DNA from: Bacillota bacterium | Lineage (GTDB): Bacteria; Bacillota; Clostridia; Lachnospirales; Bianqueaceae | NCBI GenBank assembly: GCA_017442735.1 | Contig: JAFRZE010000078.1 | Span: 1-64,000, forward strand | Length of the DNA: 64,000 bases | Direction: 5' to 3' | In this document: in pieces, positions 1 to 8,733 of the stretch | How positions within the stretch are numbered: position 1 is the stretch's first letter | Layout of the letters: each line of letters opens with the position of its first letter | The notes under the pieces: model-generated | What the model saw: the letters and a program-made list of their open reading frames with translations, nothing else | The model's database searches: none | Told to the model about the DNA's origin: nothing | Made by a program: the position numbers and the translations under genes

Positions 1-110
1 GATTATCTTTTCCAATCCCTGGACAAGATAGCTTGTCAAGTGAATATCTTATCCAAAAATCACAGGAGATTCTGGGTGGCGAAACAAGAAAAAAAGCTAA
101 ACACCCCAAA
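1..110 (+). repeat. Dispersed structured intergenic repeat, copy A (partial, cut by window start)
   Basis: This is the right-hand third of a repeat also found complete at 32718-33050 and 45445-45778, in the same orientation. Shared landmarks, in order, are a CTATCTTTTCCAA-like block, a GATAGCTT-like arm, ATATCTTATCCAAAAA, CACAGG, TGGGTGGCG, AAAAAAGCTAAAC and a terminal ACCCCAA. The left part lies outside the window. The copy sits just past the 3' end of the minus-strand transglutaminase gene. Bases 111-199 after it hold nothing recognisable. Confidence 0.85.
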
Positions 111-199
111 AGCTTTCAAGAATCGCCTTTTACTGGTTTTTCTTCAGATATTTATCAGGTATTACTGTGTTCTGACTTTGAAAATTGATAACAGCGCTG

Positions 200-2446
200 T
201 TATTTATTCAGCATCCTCAGCACCTTGCGCCGGGAGGAGAGTTTCCTCATGATCTCGTGCTGGAACTGCCATTCTTCTTCGCCGAGTTCCTTTTCACCGA
301 AGATCACATCATGATAAATCTTTACGAGACGGTCGGGCTCATCGTTTTCCAGGCCGTAGCTGGGCCAGTGGATGATGCGGAACAGATGGCGCAGCGTTTC
401 AGTCTTTTTCCGGTCATAGCCACGGCGGGAAAGCGCCGCGAGGAGCACCGGCAGATCCGCCCGGATCTTCTCGCTGTAGGACATCGCGGCATAGGCTTTT
501 TTCTTCCGATCCCACAGGAGGAAGAATGTGGCGACGCCGCCGAGGATCAGTACGGCCACGACGATCAGCACGATCTTTCCGACGGGAACGGGTTTCTTCT
601 CCACTGCCGGCTCTTCTGCTTCTTCGGCTTTTTTCTTCTCGGCGTCACGACGTTCCTGCATCTTCACATCGAGCACGCCTTCCGCGTCCCAGGTAGCCTG
701 TGAACCGATAAATCCCGGCGTCGCTTCCAGTACGATCCAGCCGTACCCCGGAAGATAGGCTTCACACCAGGCGTGACGGGAATCATCGTCCAGCCAGAGC
801 GCGTTTTGCTGTTCGAGTTCGGTGCGGTAACCTTCCACATAACGGGTGGGGATACCACAGACGCGGCAGAGCACCGATGCCGCAGTGGCAAACCAGGTAC
901 AGTAACCTTCCTTTGTCTCAAAGAGCAGATGATCCAGCACGGGCGTGTTTTCATCCGGAGAGGCCGGATGAAGATTATAGCCGTAATTCGTCTTCAGATA
1001 GTGCTCTATCGCGATGATCTTCTCGTAATCCGTACTCTTTCCGCGGACGATCTCGGCGGCAAGCTTCTGGATCTCGGGCGACAGGTTTTCCGGCAGTGCC
1101 AGATAGTCACGATAGATCTCTTCCTGCCGGCGGTACAGCAGCTCTTCGATCTGTACGTTCCATTCCATATCGAGCAGGAATTCGGCCTCATAGGTGCCGG
1201 CGATCTGTCCCCAGGACTGGACTTTTCCGGCGTCGTACGAATAGCCTTCCGCATCGCGGATGACATTTGTCATTCGGGCATTGGTCTCTAGGAAATACAG
1301 CCGGTAAGCAGTATCTTCCTCCTGCATATAGTTGAACAGGACTTTGCCCGGATAAGTCTGGAACGGGTACCTCGCCTCGTCTGCCTTGATCTGCAGAAGG
1401 TTCGGCGTCGTAAACAGGGTACGGGTGTTCATCTGATAATAGTCGATATACAGTGCTCGTTTTCGCACATATTCTGCGCCGACGACCGAAGGATCGCCGC
1501 GGGTCGCGCGCCAGAGTGCGTAGACATGTTCGGCGGTATCCAGATTCCACTCCAGCAGCGTTGGATCTTCGGGCTGGGCCATGTTTTTCCACCGGGTCCC
1601 ATCGAAATAGTTCCAGGTCGTACCGGGGAGATAAACGACGCTTGAACCGCCGAAATCCAGCCAGACCTTGACCAGGTGGGCATAATCCTTATCCTCGTCG
1701 GTCCCGACGAGATTGCCCGATTCCGTGATAGAATCGATGGAAAACTCCGAGTCGCCCACGGTGCGGTAGTGAAGCTGCGTATCGATCTTTTCCCAGACCT
1801 TCTGCACCTCATCCCACGCGGCATGGAGCAGCTTGTACGGATAGGGCTGTGCGTCTGTCGGCAGAAGGAACAGAAGAGAGCTGATCAGGCTGCAGATCAG
1901 CAGGACGATGGCGGGCCGCTTGGTCTGGGGAAGCCGGCGGCGCCGAAGGACTTCGGTCAGGGTAAAGAGCACCAGCGGCATCATCAGGACGATGGAAGTC
2001 TTCGGCAGACGCTCACCAAAGATGGCGGCCAATATCCATATGATGACCCAGGCACAGGCAAGGACAAGTCTGGGCCAGAAATACTGAACGGGATAGAGAA
2101 GGATCAGAGCAACAGCCGCGCCGCCCAGGGTGACCAGGGCGTTGGTGCCGGCGAAATCCTCATATGGCGTATCTTTCCAGAACTGTAAGGTTTCGCCCAT
2201 CCATTCGGTACCACCGAAAACGCGGGTCAGGAGAAGGAAGGTCAGAACATACAGAAGGATCGGACCGATGATCTTCACCAGCCGGTCGGCCAGAAGGAGC
2301 AGAGTGATCCAGATGGCCAGGAAACCTATGACGGTACCGGTGGAGACGTTGATATAGGTACGATAGGGGAAAACCAGGACCGCGGCGGTCGTGATCAGGA
2401 ACAGAAGAAGCCAGCGGGGGAGGTATTTATCCAGAAATTCTCTCAT
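200..2446 (-). CDS. Membrane transglutaminase-like protein (TgpA type) with C-terminal DUF4129-like tail
   Basis: A membrane protein of 748 residues. The first 190 or so residues form several hydrophobic helices, followed by an extracytoplasmic region. A transglutaminase core follows, with the nucleophile Cys516 in EGYCTWFATAA and the histidine in SRHAWCEAYLPGYGW. The third triad position, usually Asp in a WVxxDPT-type motif, reads Glu here (VLEATPG). A further helix near residue 640 precedes a cytosolic tail resembling DUF4129. It is the last gene of the MoxR-DUF58-transglutaminase set and overlaps the DUF58 gene by 4 bp, so the two are probably translationally coupled. The family is thought to act at the cell surface on peptide or protein substrates; the substrate cannot be read from the sequence. 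Confidence 0.88.
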   Translation of the reverse strand: MREFLDKYLPRWLLLFLITTAAVLVFPYRTYINVSTGTVIGFLAIWITLLLLADRLVKIIGPILLYVLTFLLLTRVFGGTEWMGETLQFWKDTPYEDFAGTNALVTLGGAAVALILLYPVQYFWPRLVLACAWVIIWILAAIFGERLPKTSIVLMMPLVLFTLTEVLRRRRLPQTKRPAIVLLICSLISSLLFLLPTDAQPYPYKLLHAAWDEVQKVWEKIDTQLHYRTVGDSEFSIDSITESGNLVGTDEDKDYAHLVKVWLDFGGSSVVYLPGTTWNYFDGTRWKNMAQPEDPTLLEWNLDTAEHVYALWRATRGDPSVVGAEYVRKRALYIDYYQMNTRTLFTTPNLLQIKADEARYPFQTYPGKVLFNYMQEEDTAYRLYFLETNARMTNVIRDAEGYSYDAGKVQSWGQIAGTYEAEFLLDMEWNVQIEELLYRRQEEIYRDYLALPENLSPEIQKLAAEIVRGKSTDYEKIIAIEHYLKTNYGYNLHPASPDENTPVLDHLLFETKEGYCTWFATAASVLCRVCGIPTRYVEGYRTELEQQNALWLDDDSRHAWCEAYLPGYGWIVLEATPGFIGSQATWDAEGVLDVKMQERRDAEKKKAEEAEEPAVEKKPVPVGKIVLIVVAVLILGGVATFFLLWDRKKKAYAAMSYSEKIRADLPVLLAALSRRGYDRKKTETLRHLFRIIHWPSYGLENDEPDRLVKIYHDVIFGEKELGEEEWQFQHEIMRKLSSRRKVLRMLNK

Positions 2447-3654
2447 GCGCCGCCTCCTTTCCCGGAAGCGGAAGGCACCTCACTGCCGCCGGAAAGGACA
2501 GAGAAGAAATCTCTGTCGGAAGGCGCCTGAAGGAAGGTGAGCTTGTTTTCCGACGCGGCCAGGGCGGATGCTTCCGTAGAGTCGCCGATATAGATCAGCG
2601 TGATCCTGGCGCCTCGGGAGATAAGAAGACTCAGTTTGCGGATCAGGGATTCGGTCACTTCCCATGTCAGCAGGATGTATCGTCCGACGGCTTCCGAAGT
2701 CACATGATAATTCAGGGCATCCTCCGGACTGGATTCGCCGCTGAAGAAATTCCGGGCCATCATTTTGTAAAGCCGCGGATAGGCGGCAATAGAACCCACC
2801 AGCTGGCGGCGGTTCGCGTCCGGAAGGACTTTCAGCGCGATCCCGCGGCGCAGGAAATAATCGGCGATAGCGAGCGTTCCTTCGACGATATCGTCCTGGG
2901 CCTGCCATCCGGCTTCGCCCTCGGGACCGTCTTTTCTTCCGTCGGGGATCAGGATCAGCTCGCTTTTTGGTTCAGGCGACAGGTTTTTCAGGATCAGTTT
3001 CTGAGACCGAGCGGAGGCTTTCCAGTTGACACGGCGGATATCGTCGCCTCTGGAATACAGCTTCCACTGGCCGTCTGGGATCATTTCTCCGAAATAGCTT
3101 TTATCCACCTTCTGCTGATCCTTTTCCTCCGGCGGCGCGATGGGCAGCTGATCGATCCGCTGCTGCCTGGGAAGGACATTGACATGTTCGATCTTCTCGT
3201 ATTTCAGCTCGGTCAGGGAGAAATAATCGGGAATGTGGATGGAAGAGGCGCCGACCCGGCAGTATCCGTAATGCCGGCAGACAGGATGGAATTCATAGGT
3301 TTTTTCTTCCCCCGGCGCCAGGGAGCAGTAGAGGGTTTGTTCGTCCTCAGCGAAATGGATCTTTCCTTCACTCATTCGGATCCGGATCTCGGGAATCGTG
3401 ATATAGCTGTCGTTTCTAAGCATCAGTTTGCATGCCAAAAGCTCGCCCCTGACCACGCTGGATTTATCCACCTCCAGGCGGATGACCAGCGAGGACCGAA
3501 CGAGTCTTCGAAAGATGAGAGCCGAGATCGGGAGGATGAGAGCACCCCAGAACAGAAGATAGCTGGCGGCGCCTCCCTTGAAACCGATGAGTACGGCAGC
3601 TGCCAGAATGACAAGCGCCATCAGCAGCTGCCGGAACCTGAGAGCTTTTTTCAT
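2443..3654 (-). CDS. DUF58 domain protein
   Basis: A protein of 403 residues. Two hydrophobic helices lie within the first 45 residues and the rest is cytosolic or peripheral. The DUF58 signature GDDIRRVNWKASARS lies near residues 200-215 and is followed by a von Willebrand A-like fold. DUF58 proteins are almost always encoded between a MoxR ATPase and a transglutaminase or VWA protein, as here. The gene overlaps both neighbours by 4 bp (3651-3654 and 2443-2446), which supports one transcript and stoichiometric production. The molecular role of DUF58 is not established; it is assumed to be the partner on which MoxR acts. Confidence 0.9.
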   Translation of the reverse strand: MKKALRFRQLLMALVILAAAVLIGFKGGAASYLLFWGALILPISALIFRRLVRSSLVIRLEVDKSSVVRGELLACKLMLRNDSYITIPEIRIRMSEGKIHFAEDEQTLYCSLAPGEEKTYEFHPVCRHYGYCRVGASSIHIPDYFSLTELKYEKIEHVNVLPRQQRIDQLPIAPPEEKDQQKVDKSYFGEMIPDGQWKLYSRGDDIRRVNWKASARSQKLILKNLSPEPKSELILIPDGRKDGPEGEAGWQAQDDIVEGTLAIADYFLRRGIALKVLPDANRRQLVGSIAAYPRLYKMMARNFFSGESSPEDALNYHVTSEAVGRYILLTWEVTESLIRKLSLLISRGARITLIYIGDSTEASALAASENKLTFLQAPSDRDFFSVLSGGSEVPSASGKGGGA

Positions 3655-4592
3655 TTTTTAGTAACAGGGGGAACAGGGACCGTTTTCAGGCATTCTGTCA
3701 GAACGCCGTCCGCGGTCTGGTTCTGGATGCTGGCATCCAGGGACAGGACGAGACGGTGGCAGAGCACCGGCCGGACGACAGCCAGGACGTCCTCGGGCAC
3801 GACGTAATCTTCTCCCTTCATGTAGGCCCAGGCCTGCGCGGCATGCGTCAGGGCCAGGGTCGCACGGGGGCTGGCGCCGAGGGAAAGGGAGACTGTGTTA
3901 CGGGTCGCGCGGACGATCTCGACGATAAAGTGCCGAATGGCCTCGCTGACCTTGACATTCGAAGTCTCTTCCTGCATCTGAAGTACATCCTCTCTGGTGA
4001 GGACCGGTGTGACAGGCGCGTTCTTTTCGCCTGTGAGGTCACGGCGGAGCATATCGTCCTCATCGCCTTTTTCCGGGTAGCCCATGGAGATGCGCATCAG
4101 GAAACGGTCGAGCTGTGCCTCCGGCAGCTGGTAGGTGCCGGAAAACTCGATGGGGTTTTCTGTCGCGATGACCATGAACGGCTGCGGGACAGGGGTGGTC
4201 TTGCCTTCGACCGTTACATGCTGTTCTTCCATGACCTCCAGCAGACTGGCCTGGGTCTTGGGGCTCGTCCGGTTGATCTCGTCGGCAAGGATGATATGGT
4301 TCATGACCGGGCCGTCGTGGAAGACGAGTTCGCCGGTATGCATGTTTACGGTGGAGTAGCCGGTGATATCACCGGGCAGGGTATCCGGGGTGAACTGGAT
4401 GCGGCCGAAACTTAAGGCCATGGCCCTGGAAAGGCCCAGGGCCAGCGTGGTTTTCCCCACGCCCGGGACATCCTCGATCAGAAGGTTGCCGCGGGCGAGG
4501 AGAGCGCCGAGGGCAAGCCGGCACTGCCGGTCTTTGCCGTAGATGGTTTTCGAGAGCTGCTCAAGGACAGCGTCGACTTTTGGATTGCCCAT
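3651..4592 (-). CDS. MoxR-family AAA+ ATPase
   Basis: A 313-residue AAA+ ATPase. Walker A is EDVPGVGKTTLA near residues 38-50. Walker B is IILADEINRTSPKTQ near residue 105, with the sensor region IATENPIEFSGTYQLPEAQLDRF typical of MoxR/RavA proteins. MoxR ATPases are chaperone-like factors thought to remodel or activate the protein complexes encoded beside them. The start is preceded by AAAGGT. The gene lies 22 bp after the GH3 gene and overlaps the DUF58 gene by 4 bp, so it probably belongs to the operon that begins at the thioesterase. Confidence 0.93.
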   Translation of the reverse strand: MGNPKVDAVLEQLSKTIYGKDRQCRLALGALLARGNLLIEDVPGVGKTTLALGLSRAMALSFGRIQFTPDTLPGDITGYSTVNMHTGELVFHDGPVMNHIILADEINRTSPKTQASLLEVMEEQHVTVEGKTTPVPQPFMVIATENPIEFSGTYQLPEAQLDRFLMRISMGYPEKGDEDDMLRRDLTGEKNAPVTPVLTREDVLQMQEETSNVKVSEAIRHFIVEIVRATRNTVSLSLGASPRATLALTHAAQAWAYMKGEDYVVPEDVLAVVRPVLCHRLVLSLDASIQNQTADGVLTECLKTVPVPPVTKK

Positions 4593-4614
4593 AAATACCT
4601 TTCTTTCTGATTAA

Positions 4615-6327
4615 TCAGTTGACTTTCGTAAATTTGCCTTTGAAGGGGTCGATCGGGCTGACGCCTTTGAAGGTGGTCTCGCCGCAAAGCTTGCCGACCA
4701 GCATTTTGACGTTGTTGTCTTCGGAGGTATAGGCGTTGACCATAGTCTTGAAGCCGGGAGCGTCGGTCGCCAGATACGGATTGTCGATGGAGACCATGAT
4801 GGTCGGGATATCCATGATCAGCGTAGGAAGGGTGCCGCGGACGCCGGGCCAGGAGATACGGGCTGCGCTGTCACCGCCGCTGGTCTGGACGTTGGCGAAG
4901 TAGCAGATCACATCGACCTGTTTCTTCACGTCCGCGATCTTGGCTCTGCCGATGTTGAACGGCACGTCCGGATTTTCCGGATCGTACAGGATGACGTTGA
5001 ATCCGCGTTTTTCCAGCTCCTCAACAAAGATCTTGCCATAGCCGCAGGCATGGTTGTGATAGCCGGGCTGATCACCGATGACGATCACATAGATATTCTT
5101 GACTTTCTCGCAGTCGAACGGCAGGACGTTTTCGTCGTTGCGCACGAGGGTGATGCCTTTGTCAGAGATCTCTCTTCCCTGGGCCTTGCCGGCGGGATCG
5201 TTGAAGATCTCAAGGGCTTCCACCGGAGGAACAAGGGCGCCGGCTTTCGCTTTCTCATGGAGTTTGAGCATAGCCTTGGCAGCCAGGATACGGGTGACCG
5301 CCTCGTCCAGGCGCTCGGGCGTGATGACGCCGTCTTCATAGCCTTTGAGCATGAACTCATAGTCTTCTTCCAGGTCACGGTTGAACAGGAACATGTCGGC
5401 GCCATTCGCGATGGACAGCGGGACTGCTTTGGAACGCGGGACTCTCTCGATAAAGCCGACCATGGAGGAAGCGTCGGTCACGATCAGGCCGTTGAAGCCG
5501 AGTTTGCCGCGCAGCAGTTTGTTGTGGAGGTCATAGTTCAGGGAGCCGACCATGATTTCTTCGTCTTTGATATCGGGATTGTAGTAGCGGGAGTAGGCCG
5601 GCTGCATGATATGGGCGGTCATGACAGTCGGGCATCCTTCGTCGATCAGGCGGCCGTAGATCATACCATAGGTCGCATCCCATTCTTCCACGGACAGGTC
5701 GTTGACGGAAGCGACGAAGTGCTGGTCTCTGAGGTCGCGGCCGTCACCGGGCCAATGCTTGGCGCAGGCAAGCATGCCGCCGTCCTTCAGACCCTGGCAG
5801 TAGCGGGAAGTGAACTCAGCGACCATCTCGGGCTGATCGCCGAAGGAACGGACGTTGACGATGGGGCTGTAGGGGTTGTAGTCGATATCGGTGACCGGAC
5901 CGAAGTCCCAGTTCACACCGGTCGCGGTACATTCTCTCGCGCACAGAAGGCCCGCTTTATAGGACAGTTCCGGATCGCCGGTGGCAGCGATCTGCATATG
6001 ATGGCCGTTGCAGGTGCCTTCCTCGATCAGGTTCCAGGCGCCGCGGTCAAGGTCTGCCGCGATCAGCATGGGAACTTTGCTGTAATTCTGGATCTTTTCC
6101 ACTTTCTCCCGCAGTTCTTTCGCGGATGATTTACGGAACAGCGTGCCGCCGGGCTTGAAGCCGAGCCGTTTAAAATCAGCGAGCTGATCATCGAGATTGC
6201 CCATGGAAGAGGTGCAGAAAAGCTGCTGGATCTTCTCTGTTTCGCTCAGGGACGCGAGCGTTGACTCGACCCACGCGATGTCTTCATCGGACAGATAAAA
6301 GGGTTTGGCTTTCAGGTTCACAGACAT
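4615..6327 (-). CDS. Glycoside hydrolase family 3, beta-N-acetylhexosaminidase-like
   Basis: A 570-residue GH3 protein without a signal peptide. The TIM-barrel domain (about residues 15-345) has the AADLDRG substrate loop, NVRSFG, and KHWPGDGRDLRDQHF. The last matches the NagZ-type KHFPGHGDxxxDSH loop and keeps its final D-x-H dyad. The nucleophile Asp is in LIVTDASSM. A second alpha/beta domain follows (about 380-570), which NagZ of Gram-negatives lacks but Firmicutes enzymes often have. A cytosolic role in amino-sugar or muropeptide recycling is the best guess. AAGGAGGACC lies 6 bp before the start. Its place ahead of the MoxR trio is unusual. Confidence 0.85.
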   Translation of the reverse strand: MSVNLKAKPFYLSDEDIAWVESTLASLSETEKIQQLFCTSSMGNLDDQLADFKRLGFKPGGTLFRKSSAKELREKVEKIQNYSKVPMLIAADLDRGAWNLIEEGTCNGHHMQIAATGDPELSYKAGLLCARECTATGVNWDFGPVTDIDYNPYSPIVNVRSFGDQPEMVAEFTSRYCQGLKDGGMLACAKHWPGDGRDLRDQHFVASVNDLSVEEWDATYGMIYGRLIDEGCPTVMTAHIMQPAYSRYYNPDIKDEEIMVGSLNYDLHNKLLRGKLGFNGLIVTDASSMVGFIERVPRSKAVPLSIANGADMFLFNRDLEEDYEFMLKGYEDGVITPERLDEAVTRILAAKAMLKLHEKAKAGALVPPVEALEIFNDPAGKAQGREISDKGITLVRNDENVLPFDCEKVKNIYVIVIGDQPGYHNHACGYGKIFVEELEKRGFNVILYDPENPDVPFNIGRAKIADVKKQVDVICYFANVQTSGGDSAARISWPGVRGTLPTLIMDIPTIMVSIDNPYLATDAPGFKTMVNAYTSEDNNVKMLVGKLCGETTFKGVSPIDPFKGKFTKVN

Positions 6328-6372
6328 AGATGGTCCTCCTTGAAAATAGATTTGATTGGATATGGCCGGGCA

Positions 6373-6702
6373 TTAGTTTTCGAGCTTCTTTTCTTCGTTC
6401 TTGATCTCCCAGTGGATGAGGAAGGTCAGCGCGCCGCGAAGGACGATGATCGCGCCAAGGATCATCAGTTCATTCCATTCGCGGACGATAACGGTACGCA
6501 GGACCTCTCCGCCCAGCTTGAATTCCAGCGCCAGCGCGATGCCCTGCGCGAGGTCAAGACGAATCCCATCCGTTTTCCGGATCCAGCCGATAAAGGCCTT
6601 GATCAACGTGACGACCAGAACGGACACGCCGGCAAGTTCACTGATCAAAACCGCATAGTTGACGATCAGTCCAAAGATCTCTTCAATCGATTCATACATC
6701 AC
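6373..6702 (-). CDS. DUF1622 family small membrane protein
   Basis: A 109-residue integral membrane protein with hydrophobic segments near residues 10-35 and 75-95. The middle carries the family-typical RLDLAQGIALALEFKLGGEVLRTVI stretch in two parts around an amphipathic helix. DUF1622 proteins have no assigned biochemical function. The gene overlaps the 3' end of the thioesterase gene by 4 bp and is followed after 45 bp by the GH3 gene, so it is probably co-expressed with both. Confidence 0.85.
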   Translation of the reverse strand: MMYESIEEIFGLIVNYAVLISELAGVSVLVVTLIKAFIGWIRKTDGIRLDLAQGIALALEFKLGGEVLRTVIVREWNELMILGAIIVLRGALTFLIHWEIKNEEKKLEN

Positions 6703-7175
6703 TCATTCCTCCTCAGCCGTTCCTGTTTCCATGCTTCCGCGAGCCGGATCCGTCTTCGGTCGGCTGCTGCTTCATATTCTCGTTTTTCCTCATCGGTCTC
6801 GGGGACGAACTTCGGGACCGGAGTGGGTTTTCCGTCCTCTCCCAGGGCGACGAACACGACATAGGCCTGATTGGTGAGCTCACGCTCGCCGTTGAGCTTT
6901 TCCACATACGTGTCGACGCGTACTTCCAGAGAGGTCTTCCCGCTCCAGGTCACCATAGCTTTCTGGACCACGGTATCGCCCAGGAAGGCCGGCTTCATGA
7001 AGTTCAGGTGATCGATGGCAACGGTCGTGACCTGCATTCCGGTAAAGCGCTGGGCGGCGACGGCACCGATCACGTCGATCCAGCTCATCAGCTGCCCGCC
7101 GAAGAGCCTGGGATTCTTATAACCGTTGCAGTGCTGGGCCAGGACGATCTGAACACTGGTGGTGACTTTGTTCAT
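6699..7175 (-). CDS. Acyl-CoA thioesterase, hotdog fold
   Basis: A 158-residue single hotdog-domain acyl-CoA thioesterase of the BACH/YciA type. It has the substrate-loop region NPRLFGGQLMSWIDVIGAVAAQR and a DHLNFMKPAFLGDTV strand. Such enzymes hydrolyse acyl-CoA to free acid and CoA in the cytosol. An upstream in-frame ATG at 7244 exists, but the start at 7175 is chosen. It has GAGGT 9 bp upstream, and a good sigma-A promoter (-10 at 7210-7215) lies inside the longer reading frame. First gene of the minus-strand operon. A rnf promoter faces the other way. Confidence 0.85.
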   Translation of the reverse strand: MNKVTTSVQIVLAQHCNGYKNPRLFGGQLMSWIDVIGAVAAQRFTGMQVTTVAIDHLNFMKPAFLGDTVVQKAMVTWSGKTSLEVRVDTYVEKLNGERELTNQAYVVFVALGEDGKPTPVPKFVPETDEEKREYEAAADRRRIRLAEAWKQERLRRNE

Positions 7176-7279
7176 CCGGTCATACCTCGCATGGCATAAA
7201 TTTGAATCAAGTATACCATACCTGAAATGTCCTCTCAATGCCAAATTGTTTTATTTTACCGCATAGTCTCGATTCGGGT
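7107..7279 (+). promoter_or_regulatory. Sigma-A promoter of rnf operon (element span 7279-7307; see next entry for corrected span)
   Basis: Placeholder span superseded by the entry with coordinates 7279-7307. Confidence 0.
7210..7238 (-). promoter_or_regulatory. Sigma-A promoter for thioesterase-MoxR operon
   Basis: On the minus strand, TTGAGA (7238-7233), a 17-bp spacer and TATACT (7215-7210). The start codon at 7175 is about 28 bp past the predicted transcription start. This position decides the thioesterase start. Confidence 0.7.
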
Positions 7280-7307
7280 TTACAAACCGTGCATAAGATG
7301 GTACAAT
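7279..7307 (+). promoter_or_regulatory. Sigma-A promoter of the rnf operon
   Basis: TTTACA (7279-7284), a 17-bp spacer and TACAAT (7302-7307) match the sigma-A consensus well. They lie about 70 bp before the rnfC start, leaving a short AT-rich leader. No operator or riboswitch was recognised in the leader. Confidence 0.75.
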
Positions 7308-7380
7308 CATAATACTATAGTGCTTTAATTAAATAGCACGCACGTGATTCATTAATATTTCCGGAAGGGAGCCTGGAACA

Positions 7381-8733
7381 GTGAAAAGTACTTTTCGCGG
7401 CGGTGTCCATCCCAGGGAACGCAAAGAGCTGAGCGAAGGCGCAGCTTTACGTGTGTTTGACGCAAAAGGGGAAATGGTCTTTCCCCTGGCTCAGCATATC
7501 GGAAAGCCGGCGAAGCCTGTCGTGAAGCGCGGTGACGCGGTCCTTGTGGGGCAGCTGATCGCAGAAGCCGATGGCTTTGTGTCCGCAAACATCATTTGTT
7601 CATGCTCCGGAAAGGTCAAAGCGGTGGAAAAACGCCGCACGATTTCCGGGGCGATGCTGGAGTCGATCGTGATCGAGAACGATGGGCTTTATAATAAGAA
7701 AGAAGGCATGGGGGAGAAGGTTGAAGAGCCGGATCTCTCCAAAGAAGGCATCCTCGCGAAGGTCAAAGAGGCCGGGATCGTGGGCCTTGGCGGCGCCGGA
7801 TTCCCGACAGCTGTCAAGCTGGCGCCCAGGGACGCGGCCGCGATCAAGTATGTCATCGCGAACGGCGCCGAGTGTGAGCCGTACCTGACCTGCAACGACC
7901 AGCTGATGCAGAAATACGCCCCGGAGATCGTGGAAGGCCTGGAGATCACCTTAAAGCTTTTCCCGAACGCTGTCGGCGTGATCGCCATCGAGCGCAACAA
8001 GCCGAAGGCCATCGAAGCCATGAAAAAGGCGGCTGAGGGCAAGGAAAAGATCCAGGTGCTGGATCTGCCTACCAAGTACCCGCAGGGCGGTGAGAGAAGC
8101 CTTATCCAGGTAGTCGCGGAAGTGGATTTCCCCACCTCCAAACTGCCGGCGGACGCGGGCTGCATCGTGGACAACGTAGGTACCCTGTACGCCGTCCAGC
8201 GTGCGGTGATGTATAACGAGCCCCTGTTCTCCCATGTCATGACGGTGAGCGGTGACGCGGTGAAAAATCCCGCCAACCTGATCGTCCGGGATGGCACGAG
8301 CTTCAGGGAGATCATGGAAGAATGCGGCGGCCTGAAAGACGGCCTCGCACTTAAGAAGGCGATCTGCGGCGGCCCCATGATGGGCTTGACGCTCTCCAGC
8401 CTGGATATTCCCATCCACAAGACGACCAACGGCCTGCTGCTCTGGGCGGAAGACCCGCTGGAAAAAGCCGAGATCCAGATGACCGCGTGCCTGCACTGCG
8501 GCCGCTGCACCACGGTGTGCCCGCAGGGACTGATGCCGCAGATGATGGCGGAAGCCGCGGAGCACGGCGACATGGAACGCTATGAGACGAAGCTCTACGG
8601 GCTCGACTGTATCGCCTGTGGATCCTGCACCTATATCTGCCCGGCGAAACGGCCGCTCACCCAGACCTTCAAGCAGGTCAAGGCCGAGATCCTGGCAGCG
8701 AAACGCGCTGCGGCGGCGGGAGGTAAGAAATGA
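7381..8733 (+). CDS. rnfC: Rnf complex subunit C (NADH/ferredoxin Fe-S flavoprotein)
   Basis: RnfC, 450 residues, is the cytosolic subunit of the Na+ or H+ pumping ferredoxin:NAD+ oxidoreductase. It is related to the NuoF NADH-binding subunit. The glycine-rich VGLGGAGFPTAVKL nucleotide/FMN region lies near residues 133-146 and GAECEPYLTCND follows it. Two [4Fe-4S] motifs, CLHCGRCTTVCP and CIACGSCTYICP, lie near residues 370-420. The start is GTG with GGAAGGGAG about 9 bp upstream. It overlaps rnfD-G by 4 bp. First gene of the order C-D/G-E-A-B, which is typical of acetogens and other Clostridia. Confidence 0.96.
   Translation: MKSTFRGGVHPRERKELSEGAALRVFDAKGEMVFPLAQHIGKPAKPVVKRGDAVLVGQLIAEADGFVSANIICSCSGKVKAVEKRRTISGAMLESIVIENDGLYNKKEGMGEKVEEPDLSKEGILAKVKEAGIVGLGGAGFPTAVKLAPRDAAAIKYVIANGAECEPYLTCNDQLMQKYAPEIVEGLEITLKLFPNAVGVIAIERNKPKAIEAMKKAAEGKEKIQVLDLPTKYPQGGERSLIQVVAEVDFPTSKLPADAGCIVDNVGTLYAVQRAVMYNEPLFSHVMTVSGDAVKNPANLIVRDGTSFREIMEECGGLKDGLALKKAICGGPMMGLTLSSLDIPIHKTTNGLLLWAEDPLEKAEIQMTACLHCGRCTTVCPQGLMPQMMAEAAEHGDMERYETKLYGLDCIACGSCTYICPAKRPLTQTFKQVKAEILAAKRAAAAGGKK

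Noticed and set aside
7176-7244. Longer thioesterase start at 7244
   Set aside because: It would place the promoter inside the gene and lacks a ribosome site; 7175 has both in the right place.
7279-7307. Feature entry with reversed coordinates (7279 to 7107) for the rnf promoter
   Set aside because: That entry is an erroneous duplicate with confidence 0 and should be ignored; the valid promoter entry is 7279-7307.
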